Below, in pieces: positions 55,201-64,000 of a stretch of DNA of 64,000 bases (within the stretch, counting starts at the first letter, position 1; each line of letters opens with the position of its first letter). Source of the DNA: Phaseolus vulgaris. Lineage: Eukaryota > Streptophyta > Magnoliopsida > Fabales > Fabaceae. The DNA is taken from positions 38,926,923 to 38,990,922 of the forward strand of contig NC_023749.2 of assembly GCF_000499845.2 (NCBI RefSeq), read 5' to 3'. A model generated the notes under the pieces. That model was given only the letters and a program-made list of their open reading frames with translations. It had not been told where the DNA came from and did no database searches. The position numbers were made by a program, and so were the translations under genes.

Positions 55201-57722
55201 CAAGCTTTGTTCAGATCGGTGAAATCGACGCACATGCGCCATTTCCCGTTACTCTTCTTCACCAGTACGACATTTGCCAACCATTCAGGGTACTGGACTT
55301 CCCTGATGTGGCCTGCAGCGAGGAGTTTCTGTGTTTCGTCCCTGATCGCCTGCCTCCTTTCCTCGTTGAATTTCCTTCTCCTTTGTCGCACCGGTCTCAC
55401 CATGTTGTCCATCGCCAGATGATGGCACAAGAAGTCGGGATCGATCCCGGGCATGTCCGAAGCGGACCAAGCAAACGCGTCCAGATGCCGCTCAATCACC
55501 TTGGCGATCTGGTCCTGGAGATCGACCTCCAGAGATCTTCCGAGCTTGAAAACTTTCCCTCCGATCTCCTTCTCGAGCCACTGCTCGACAGGTTTGGGCC
55601 TGGATTCTCTGGCGATCACCGCCTTGGCGATTCCCAGTTCCCTCGCTTCCTCGGGGCGATTCCGCGCCTCTTCCTCCTCCAGACCAGCATTCCTCTCTCC
55701 CAACTCTGCGTCTATCATCTCTACATCCCTTCCGGCGGCCTCCTCTGTTACCGGCGGTCTGGGCTTCACACCGGGAGGCGGGGTGGTTGTAACATAGCTC
55801 ACTGATCTTTTATTTTTCAGGCTATTCTCATAGCACCTTTTCGCTTCTTTCTGATCAGACTTTATCGTGATCACCACCCCTTCCATTGACGGCAGCTTCA
55901 CCTTCATGTGCCGAGTCGATGGAATGGCGCCTATCCTGTTAAGAGTGGGCCTACCCAACAGGATGTTATACGCTGAGGGGGCGTTTACGATGAGGTACTT
56001 GATTTTCTCCGTCCTCGACCCAGCCTCATCTGTAAACGTGGTTCTCAGCTCAATGTACCCCCTGACCTCCACCTGGTCGCCAGCGAACCCATACAAGCAT
56101 CCTCCATAGGGCCTTAGCTGGTCAAGGGGCAATTCCAGCTGCGTGAAAGTCGGCCAGAACATCACGTCCGCCGAGCTTCCTTGGTCCACCAGAACTTTGT
56201 GGACCTTCCTTCCCGCCGTGATCAACGAAATAACAATGGGATCGTTGTCGTGAGGCACGACGTCCCGAAGATCCTGCTTGGTGAACGTAATGTCCACTTC
56301 CGGCGAGTGATCTTCAAACATGTCCACTGACATCACCGATCGCGCGTACTTTTTCCTCTGCGATGCGGTGCATCCACCACCTGAGAAACCCCCGGCAATG
56401 GTGTGGATTTCCCCATGGATAGGCATCTCGTGTTGTTGGGCTTCTCCACCTGCTGGCTGGGAACTCGACGCTCCCCCCGTCCTTCTATCCAGCAGATAGT
56501 CATTCAGGAATCCGCTCTTAACCAGATCGTCGAGCTGGTATCCTAAAGACAAACACGAGTCCAGGTTGTGGCCAAAACACTGGTGGAACTCGCACCAGGC
56601 GTCCGGCTTTGACCCCAGCACCTTGTCGCCCACCTTCTCAGGCGCCTTCAACCTAGCAGATATGTTAGGGATAGCGATCAGGTCCGCTAGACCCATGACA
56701 AATTTGTGCTTAGGCGGGCGATTGTATTCCCGGCGTGCTGGTTGTTGGCGTGCTGGCTGTTGGCGCGCTTGGCTTCTACCCTTATTTCTCCTATCGTAAG
56801 GATAGCGAGTCCTTTGGTCTTTCCTGGCTGCCGCCGCCGTTTCCAGCACCCTCTGCGGCTGGATCCTGGTCTGGGCGCGTGGTCCGGCGGGAGCCACGCT
56901 GCCTCTCTTCTCGGCGACTTCACTCTCGTCGGCGATGTGGGCCACCGCAAGTCGCCTGACTTCAGCAAACGTCGCTGGATGAGCCCTGATCAGGGCCTCG
57001 CAGAATGGCCCTGGCTGCACGCCCTTCTTGAAGGCATAGACCAGCATTTCTTCATCCTTGGCCGGCGATCTGACCATCTGCGCGCCGAAGCGATTGAGGT
57101 AGTCTCTGAGGGACTCCCCATGGTACTGCCTTATATCAAACAGATCGTAGGACACCCTCGGCGGTGCCTTATTCACAATGTACTGCTCCACAAAGATTTT
57201 CGAGAATTGTTGAAAATTGGTTATGTGGCCATTAGGCAGGCTCACAAACCACTCCATCGCCGTTCCCTGGAGCGTACTCACGAACATCTTGCAGTAGACG
57301 GCGTCTGACCCTCCCGACAGCATCATCTGTGTATGGAACGTGGTCAGATGAGCCTCTGGATCCTCCACGCCGGTAAAAACAGCTTTAACCGGAACCACGC
57401 TCGTGGGAATAGGCGTGTCGGTAATCGCCTGAATGAAAGGCATCGGGAACACACGAGGTGGCGTCGACGGTGCCACCTCTTCAGCAGAAGAACGTCCCTG
57501 CTGCTCCTGAAGAGCTCGCCGCAGCTCCTCAGTTACCTTGCTGAGCTCCTCGTTCCTGGCGCGAGAGGCGACCAGGTCCTCATGTATTCTTGCCTGCTCG
57601 ACGCGCGAGGCTTCCACAGTGGCCTGCAACGAGCGCATCATCTCTGCCATCTGCGCCATGGTCATGGCGGCGTCGCCTTCAGCTGCGACAGGCGCCACGG
57701 GACTGGAACGATTGCTTCTCAT
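52278..57722 (-). pseudogene. Gag-Pol of element K, intact except for one TAG
   Basis: One frame of about 1815 codons from the ATG at 57722 (aligned with F; an upstream in-frame ATG exists at 57773) to 52278, interrupted only by TAG at 53060-53058. Residues from 57722, roughly: N-terminal coiled coil 20-80; gag core 110-270; CEFHQCFGHNLDSC zinc-like motif about 385; protease DQGSSADVMF about 510; RT about 780-960 with YVDD at 54935-54924; RNase H about 1030-1110; archaeal-type RNase H about 1175-1300 (SVDGSSNQQGSG, AEYEALIAG, KSDSLLVTG, NARADLL); integrase from about 1390 with zinc ligands, WGIDILGP, SDNGTQF, NGQVQSANR. The stop lies between the first and second catalytic Asp of integrase, where relatives have Leu or Val. 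The C-terminus ends LKLYYS. Confidence 0.93.
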
Positions 57723-58074
57723 TTTTCTCATTAACTTCAGCGAACCACAGAAATACAGCAAATAGCACTTCAACCACGATCGAATCAGCGATCAACCAGA
57801 GAAAACTCAAGAAACTGCGCAAGAACCCAAGAACACCGCAAACCTTCGAAGAAAATCGCAGCTTCACCAAAACCACCGTTTCCCCGCGAATCAACCAAGC
57901 CAACGAAAGAACTTGAATCCACCGATCGAAAAGCCAACGAACGGTTCAAAACGCAAACTTCACCTAACGAAACTCAAAGAAACCACGAACGACGGTTGCA
58001 CCAGCACACAACCACGCCGAAAACCTCGAAAGCTTCCACGAACTCACGCTGTGGATGGGAGCAAGCTTTACACG

Positions 58075-58092
58075 GCCCCACGGTGGGCGCCT
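58075..58092 (-). other. Primer binding site of element K, tRNA-Lys type, first base changed
   Basis: The minus strand reads AGGCGCCCACCGTGGGGC. The first base, T in B and F, is A here, so pairing with the tRNA CCA end is one base short. Two bases separate it from the LTR. Confidence 0.85.
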
Positions 58093-58094
58093 GA

Positions 58095-58873
58095 TGATCC
58101 TGCCTGTTGACCGGAGCGCTGGAGAATGCCTCGTCAAAGGATCGTCGCGCGCGCCGCTTCTCACCTCCGTTCCTCCTCTGGATCTATCTCAAGAACCTGC
58201 AAAGAAAACGATACTGCGCCGCTGCGGCCGATCGCACTCCGACGCTCAAGTCAGTGACGGTATCACCAAATACTAAGAACGAGAACCGTGAAAATCCTCT
58301 CTCACTCGCAAGCGTAAAGTGTATGAACTGAACGTGCGTACCTCAGAAAGTCTGTTAAGAACTCTTATATACCTGGTGGTTTTCTCTCTCCTAGCAGTTA
58401 CAGACTTGGACACGTGGCTCGCATCCAACTGTACACGTGCCATCATCTGGAGGCTCCCTGACTTGGCGCTGCTTCTACTCTTATTTTGGCTAAGTTATTT
58501 ATGCATGGTACTGCCCAGTGCATAGCTAACTTAGGAGTGCGATCTCTACTGAAACTGGCGAGTTAGGGCCTTCATACACCTTCCCTGTGGTCTCGCCGAC
58601 CGCCTTCATAATCTGCTTCTCCTTCGTCTTCGGCGATGTGCTTATTCTGGCGATCTCCGACTGCTTGGTCGCCTGAGTCTACATCTGGCGACTTCATCTT
58701 CAACCTGGCGATCGCCTATTCTGGTAAACTGGAAATCGGAACACGCCAACTTAACAATCGGCGACCACACGTGCCTCCCGACTTCCTTCCTATCTGCCAA
58801 CCTGGCGCCTTGTGAACACGCCTACACTGTAGCAGGATGCCACATCATCACACTCGTCCACCAGGGCGGTACA
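58095..58873 (-). repeat. 5' LTR of element K
   Basis: 779 bp, TGATCCTGCC...GGCGGTACA, colinear with the 3' LTR without indels. Minus-strand TATA box at about 58373-58364. Confidence 0.96.
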
Positions 58874-58878
58874 CACGC
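58874..58878. repeat. Right target-site duplication of K (cacgc)
   Basis: cacgc, identical to 46809-46813. Confidence 0.95.
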
Positions 58879-59357
58879 ATTACCTCAGACATTCCCTTCG
58901 TTATGCTTGGCGTGAATTCTTTAGATAGCGTTTGCTTATTTCCTTATTCCTTAAATACCTTACTCATGATCACTTCATCCATGGCTCTGCTCGACCTTCG
59001 TTTTTCGTGCAGGATGCTCCCTCGTTTGAGTTTTCTTATTCGAACCCTCGGCGTTTTCGCCCCCCAAGCTCATCGGGACAGTCGACGATGTCTTGCTTGT
59101 GGCGGTGTCAGATTGCCTGGTTTCTACTTTGGCGACGATACTGCTGGTGGTCGCACATGTTGAAGATCGCCTCTGCGCGACCGGCGACTATGCGTACTTT
59201 TTGGTCCCGTTATTGCCCTCGATGACTCGACTGGCGTGCGGGTCGCGACTCTTTTGGCGGAGGGATAAGTTAACTACGGCGATCTACGTGGCTTCGCGCT
59301 CTAAGGCCCACGCTGGTTACTGACTTGACACTTCACCAACCCCCTCCCATCAAACGA
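58879..59357. other. Boundary zone: J remainder and unresolved LTR-like sequence
   Basis: Directly after K the sequence should continue J's spacer. From about 59030 it has gccccccaagc and ggcgatgtc/ggcgacta words that resemble the end of a Tat LTR, but no GGTACA end or polypurine tract is present. The left limit of L cannot be fixed. No gene seen. Confidence 0.5.
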
Positions 59358-59364
59358 CACGTGG
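59358..59364 (+). promoter_or_regulatory. G-box-like CACGTGG upstream of L aORF
   Basis: CACGTGG followed by actcattgatgg, 444 bases before the ATG, or 198 after removal of the leader intron. Confidence 0.4.
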
Positions 59365-59549
59365 ACTCATTGATGGTTGTTATTTCGTGTCGTTTGCGCT
59401 TCCCGTAACCTTTGAAACTCTAAAACTTCTCGCGCCACTCCACTGTTACATTATCTTTCTTCTTCACTTTCAAACTTTCGATATGCTCTGGTGAACGCTT
59501 CGTCTCCCTAATCATCATTTCCTCGCGCGCTCCTTCGATCATCAAAAAG

Positions 59550-59795
59550 GTAAACCTTTTATCACTTTCGTTGGTGCTCACCGCATTTTAATCGGCTAGC
59601 ATCATCCCTTAACTGCTTGAAGCATACGTTGTGGCTGTTTGTTCTCTGTTTTGCTTTTCCCTACGTTTTAGGTTTTTCTTTCCCTTTCTGTGACCCCTTT
59701 GTTCATGCTGATTTCCCTTCCTGTTTTCGAATCGAATCATTCTTTTATCGACCCTCCGCTTCCTTTTTCTTACTCTCCTTTCGTCTTTCCTGCAG
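59550..59795 (+). other. Predicted 5'UTR intron of L aORF
   Basis: Donor AAAAG/GTAAAC and acceptor TTTCCTGCAG, 246 bp, ending six bases before the ATG at 59802. Confidence 0.65.
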
Positions 59796-59801
59796 TGTTC
59801 G

Positions 59802-62145
59802 ATGGCTTGTACAGGGGCCACACCTGCCCCCTCTCGAAACCCTCCTCCAAAATCTCGCAAACAACGTCAGGAAACCCCTCCACATCTTGTAACCCACCTA
59901 GGGATCCTGCCATCCTTTCAAACCGGGCTCAGAGGCCTGCGCCCTCTCGTCCTAACCAATCGCAATCAACTCCCCCACAAACTGTTGTACCCATGGGCTC
60001 CTCCAGCTCTGCTGAACGAGACTTCCTTGATTAACTCTGAGGCCGATATTCTTCGCTTGAGAGATAAGACCCACCTCACATTCCATAAGGAGCATGACGA
60101 CAAGGTTGTTATTCGTCCTTGTCCTCCCGGGGAACCTGTTTGTACTGATAACGATGGCAACGATGGCCACCCTTTCTGCTTTGTCTATGCAACCGTGTTT
60201 AAGAAGGTTAAGCTCAGGTTCCCCTTTACTCGCTTTGAGAGGGAGCTCCTGACCGAGCTTGATATTGCCCCTGCCCAGCTGCATCCCAACGGCTGGGCGT
60301 TTGTCAGGGCATACCAAATTGTTTGTGCGCACCTAGGCCATCCAGCCTCTGTAGATGTGTTCTTGTTTCTGTTTGAGGCTAAAAACCCAGGGGATCGCCT
60401 ATGGGTAAGCTTCAATGGGATTGCTGGGAGATCCATCCTTTCCATCTTCCAACAATCTTACAAGGATTGGAAGGGTAAGTTCGTTCGTGTTTGCTGTAAT
60501 GATCAGAATCCCACACTTCTCGATGGGTTCCCCTTGTACTGGGTTGACAAGGGAAAAAAGGATTCCCAGGATCATTTTCGGAAAGTTAGGAGTCCAGAGA
60601 AGATGGGGGAGCTCGATAGAGACTTGTGCAACTTCTGGAAAGAAGTTGCCTCCACCAATACTACCTTACCCACCCCCTCAATCATCAAGTTCGAATTCTA
60701 TGAGGATCAACAAGACTTTTACATAGGTTTGTCCCTCCACTCTATCTGGATTTTTCTTTCCTGTGCCAAGTTTGCTTTACTTCTTTATCAAACTTGTTCG
60801 TATTACACTGTCCTGCGCTCACTCTTGTATTGCTAATTACCTGTATCTGTAACTGGATTGATTTGTGAACATTGATCACTTCGTGCAGATACAATGTTGG
60901 GGAAAGATCATATGGCCAGACTGCGTTCTATAGTCAAACGCCACAAACTCGTTGCGGGTTCTCAAACCGTCCCGAATTCTGTAGCGGAAGCCGCCGTTGC
61001 TCGAGGCGAGCTTCCTCCCGTGGGCTCATCTTCCCTTATCGCCCCTCTTGCCCCTGCGAGAGAGAAACTGCCACCAAAGAGGGCCAAGAGGAAGAATCCC
61101 ACAATGGTGTCGGATGAGGAGGATGACGAGAGCACTGAAGATGGACTTATCTGTAAGAGGAACAGGGCAACCGTCACCGAGCTACCCGCAAACGAGAGTA
61201 TAGGCCCAGATTACGCAGAGAACCCCCCAGCGTCTCCACACCCTTTGAGAGCGTTGGGGATGCTTTACCATCGAACACCTCACTGCTGGAGGCGTTCTGG
61301 AGCAGACTGCGGACATTCAGTGGTCTCCCCAGCCTGTAGTGGAGCCAGACGTGTCACCGCCACGTCCTGATGTTCCCTTGGTCGTCCATACTTATGAAGG
61401 TGGCGGCGAGAACCAACCCTCGACTCCTCTCCCAATCGCTGCTCTTCCAGCCCCTGTCGAGGAGGTTTTGAAAGCCCACGCCGCTTACCTTAGCGCTATG
61501 ACTACCGAATGTGTAGAGAAACGCCTTTACCAGACGATGGGCGAGGCTTTAAGGGACTCCTTGAGCCAGTATGAATCCGAAGCCAGTGTTGCGAAGGACC
61601 AAGTCCAACAACTTAAGCAAGATCTTACGATGCGGGGATTGGAGTTTTCGCGGTTAGAGAATGCTCTGAAGGACGAGTTGCGGAGCGAACGTAAAAACAG
61701 CGTTGAACTAGACAAAAAGCTCAACGCCAAACTCTTAGAGGTCACCGAACTCGAGGGCAGACTCGTGCATCAGCAGGAGAAGATAGCGGACCTGGAGGAA
61801 ACTCTCAAGGCTAAAAAGGCCTACGCGGATGAGCTCGAGGCCAAGTCAATTGAGAGGGAGGATCTGCTGGGTAAAATCGAAGCTGACAAGGATCAAAAGG
61901 CCAAGGATCTGAGCGAGAAAGATAAGGAGCTGAACGAATCTGCAGCAAAGCTTGCCCAGGCGCTTGAGGAGAACGAAAAGCTGAAGAAACAAATTGAAGA
62001 ACTCGACCTCAGCGCCGCAAACGTTCTGACTTCCGGGTTCGGCGCGGCCTTGGAGCAGTTCGCTTGTACTTACCCCGACTTGGACCTCTCCCAGTTCTCA
62101 ATTTGCCATGAAGTGGTAGACGGCAAAATTGTACCCTCAGATTAA
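59802..62145 (+). pseudogene. Long antisense ORF of element L, frameshifted in exon 2
   Basis: Exon 1 (59802-60726) encodes the Transposase_28-like domain intact: LYPWAPPALLNETS, HKEHDDKVVIRPC, VCTDN, PFCFVYATVFKKVKLRFPF, ELLTELDIAPAQLHPNGWAF, PASVDVFLFLFEAK, DWKGKFVRVCC. The intron 60727-60888 (GTTTGT...GTGCAG) is at the same codon as in K. Exon 2 (60889-62145) opens with TMLGKDHMARL, has a basic/acidic stretch (KRAKRK, DEEDDESTEDGL), loses frame between about 61200 and 61320, and continues in another frame as a long coiled coil (about 61530-62010). It ends FACTYPDLDLSQF...EVVDGKIVPSD. The exon lengths sum to one base more than a multiple of three, confirming a net shift. Confidence 0.82.
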
Positions 62146-62770
62146 CGTTTTCATTTGACGCTTTGTTTAGAAACATTCTAGAAGACTTACATATTCGACC
62201 TCTGTCTATGTGCAACGAATCTGTTTATAATGACTTCTTTCATTCAGAACGTGTTAACATATGCACATGGTTTATCTTTTATCTGTTGTGCGATCACTTG
62301 TTAACTTGGTGGGCTCTCACTTAACCCAATTAACTTAGCGCAAACTGATGCTTAATTTTCTGGCAATCAACTTATTTTAAAAAAATGGTTAGTCTATAGC
62401 AATAACATTTGACACGAAATTACTTACTGAGCAGTAGGCGAGAGTCATTTTTAGTATTTGAAATCTCGCTTGCCTGATCTGCCAAGTGACATGTGTATTT
62501 CTAGGTCATCGCCTAAACTGGGCTGGCTTGATTCTGTACTGAGGACTTTCGAACTTGCCTCAATTTGCTTAATCGAAGAGGTCTTGTATTCTGTTCTTGC
62601 CTGAACTCACTCTGAGGTGAGAAGGACTTTATCTGGCCTGGACTCGCTCGACTGCGAGAAGGACTTTATCTGGTGCCTCAACTTGCCCGGGGGCTACCTT
62701 TTCCCTGGATGCACTGAGGACTTTTAATCTCATCTTGCCTGAACTCACTCGAGGGTGAGGAGGACTTTAT
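62146..62770. other. Spacer of element L before the tandem array
   Basis: No gene. 62590-62770 shares phrases with K's repeat zone (tggtgcctcaacttgcccgg, ggatgcactgaggact, gtgaggaggactttatctgg), so the two spacers are homologous. The rest is AT-rich and featureless to me. Confidence 0.7.
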
Positions 62771-63457
62771 CTGGTACCGGGGCTAGCTATTCATACTTGA
62801 GGAGGGGGCGTCCCGAAGGAATCCTTTAACCCCTGCTCAAGGACTAGGCACCCGGGTTTGAACTGTTAGCTGGTACCGGGGCTAGCTATTCATACTTGAA
62901 GAGGGGGCGTCCCGAAGGAATCCTTTAACCCCTACCCAAGGACTAGGCGCCCGGGTTTGAACTGTTATCTGGTACCGGGGCTAGCTATTCATACTTGAGG
63001 AGGGGGCGTCCCGAAGGAATCCTTTAACCCCTGCTCAAGGACTAGGCGCCCGGGTTTTAACTGTTATCTGGTACCGGGGCTAGCTATTCATACTTGAGGA
63101 GGGGGCGTCCCGAAGGAATCCTTTAACCCCTGCTCAAGGACTAGGCGCTCGGGTTTGAACTGTTATCTGGTACCGGAGCTAGCTATTCATACTTGAGGAG
63201 GGGGCGTCCCGAAGGAGTCCTTTAACCCCTGCTCAAGGACTAGGCGCCCGGGTTTGAACTGTTATCTGGTACCGGGGCTAGCTATTCATACTTGAGGAGG
63301 GGGCGTCCCGAGGAATCCTTTAACCCCTGCTCAAGGACTAGGCGCCCGGGTTTTTACTGTTATCTGGTACCGGGGCTAGCTATTCATACTTGAGGAGGGG
63401 GCGTCCCGAAGGAATCATTTAACCCCTGCTCAAGGACTAGGCGCCCGGGTTTTAACT
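62771..63457. repeat. 99-bp tandem repeat array, seven copies
   Basis: Units begin ctggtacc at 62771, 62870, 62969, 63068, 63167, 63266 and 63364; six are 99 bp apart and one is 98 because of a single-base loss. Copies differ at only a few positions. Each contains ggctagctattcatacttga, an aggagggggcgtcccga stretch and gactaggcgcccggg. K lacks this array. Confidence 0.97.
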
Positions 63458-63815
63458 CACACTGGACGTACCTGTCATCTTGCTCTGAACTCTCGCCTAT
63501 ACTCGTTCTTGGCGAGTAGGACTTTTTATTCTGTTCTCGCCTATACCAGTGTCTCTGATCGCCAAGCGGCGATGAGGACTTAAAAAACTTTATGCATGCG
63601 ATTTGGATCTGCCCTAAATTACACAAGGACGACAAAGTCTTTTGTTTAAAAACTAAAAATGATAATCACGCAAACTCAATAACTGGGAAAACTTGATAGA
63701 CTCGAACTTTCTTTATTGGGTGGCCTCATTAAAAAACCCTCCTTAGGGAAAAAGAGCGCCACCTTTAAAAACTATTTTCACTTAACTGTTCGAGTTAACT
63801 GCTACTTACAATGCT
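63458..63815. other. Spacer between tandem array and pol stop of element L
   Basis: No gene. It contains tctgatcgccaagcggcgatgagg, related to K's repeats, and the conserved ggcctcattaaaa...gagcgccacctttaaa block at 63720-63768. Confidence 0.7.
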
Positions 63816-64000
63816 TTAACTGTAATAAAACTTGAGATGGGTAGCGTTCCAAGTGCGAGGAATCGCCCCTCCCTCCAGTGTTTCCAAACGGTAGGCGCCA
63901 TTCCCGAGTGCTTCAGTTATTCTAAACGATCCTGTCCATTTGGGTGACAATTTATTCTGCATCTCGTATAGGTGGGCCTTCCTCATTACCAGGTCGCCAT
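63816..64000 (-). CDS. Element L Pol, C-terminal end of integrase (partial)
   Basis: The minus-strand frame ends at 63816 with THLKFYYS, matching K's LKLYYS end. Further in, it reads through the LETLEGGAIPRTWNA and KLSPKWTG regions of the integrase C-terminal domain. It continues beyond the window edge; no lesion is visible in the 61 codons available. Confidence 0.85.
   Translation of the reverse strand, partial: GDLVMRKAHLYEMQNKLSPKWTGSFRITEALGNGAYRLETLEGGAIPRTWNATHLKFYYS

Larger units (their letters stand above)
46814..58873 (-). mobile_element. Element K: complete young Tat-type Ty3/gypsy element
   Basis: 12060 bp with equal-length LTRs (779 bp each), a perfect 5-bp TSD, polypurine tract, primer site, near-intact gag-pol and a spliced long antisense ORF. 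By eye the LTRs differ at 10 positions (8 transitions, 2 transversions), about 1.3%. At an assumed 1.3e-8 substitutions per site per year this is roughly half a million years. It is inserted in element J. Confidence 0.95.
59358..64000 (-). mobile_element. Element L: 3' part of a Tat element, continues past window
   Basis: Order as in K: leader with G-box, 5'UTR intron, long antisense ORF, repeat-rich spacer, then the end of pol on the minus strand. It is close to K but clearly diverged, with its own tandem array. No LTR is identified on the left. Confidence 0.85.

Noticed and set aside
53374..57916. Plus-strand ORFs up to 200 residues opposite K gag-pol
   Set aside because: They mirror the GC-rich gag-pol reading frame and have low-complexity composition; no domain is recognisable.
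62771..63457. CRISPR array
   Set aside because: Units of 99 bp are directly adjacent with no variable spacers, and the context is a plant retrotransposon.
1..64000. tRNA, rRNA or single-copy host genes
   Set aside because: None seen. The tRNA-like words are short primer binding sites, and all sizeable conserved ORFs belong to retrotransposons.

Overview
This window is plant nuclear DNA made almost entirely of nested LTR retrotransposons. I find no convincing host gene, tRNA, rRNA or CRISPR locus. The tRNA-Lys-type primer sites, plant-type introns and Tat (Ogre/Retand group) Ty3/gypsy polyproteins with a second archaeal-type RNase H point to a flowering plant. The LTR motifs feel legume-like, but that is an impression I cannot verify here. 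Most copies are broken by stops, frameshifts and deletions.

Layout. 1-9539: element A, a minus-strand Tat element whose left end lies outside the window. 9540-14723: element C, a degenerate plus-strand Ty3/gypsy (probably CRM-like chromovirus) carrying a solo LTR at 10663-11763. 14724-28168: element B, a sister of A with both LTRs but unmatched flanks. 28169-31810: a gag scrap, a solo-LTR-like block and the gag/protease end plus 5' LTR of element F. 31811-36361: the 5' half of a minus-strand Ty1/copia element H. 36362-41144: a plus-strand Tat pol relic G, split by two solo LTRs. 41145-44265: LTR M, split by two solo LTRs with perfect target-site duplications (TSDs). 44266-46813: the 3' end of element J. 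46814-58873: element K, complete, with identical 5-bp TSDs and LTRs that differ at about 10 of 779 positions. 58879-64000: a boundary zone, then element L (antisense ORF, a 99-bp tandem array and the last codons of pol).

How the parts work together. In each Tat element gag-pol runs on the minus strand, while a second gene on the plus strand converges on it from the 3' LTR side. This antisense ORF (aORF; it looks like the family databases call putative gypsy-type transposon / Transposase_28) is spliced, and its leader carries a CACGTGG motif in all six copies. Copies come in two forms: a long one with a coiled-coil tail and a 5'UTR intron (B aORF1, K, L) and a short 288-residue one (A and B aORF2, J). 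Elements A and B look composite. B carries a long aORF, then a degenerate LTR-like segment, then a short aORF, as if one element's 3' end had been joined onto another's LTR.

Nesting gives a relative chronology: G was hit by M, M by two solo-LTR progenitors and by J, and J by K. K is the youngest insertion and its Gag-Pol frame is interrupted by a single stop.
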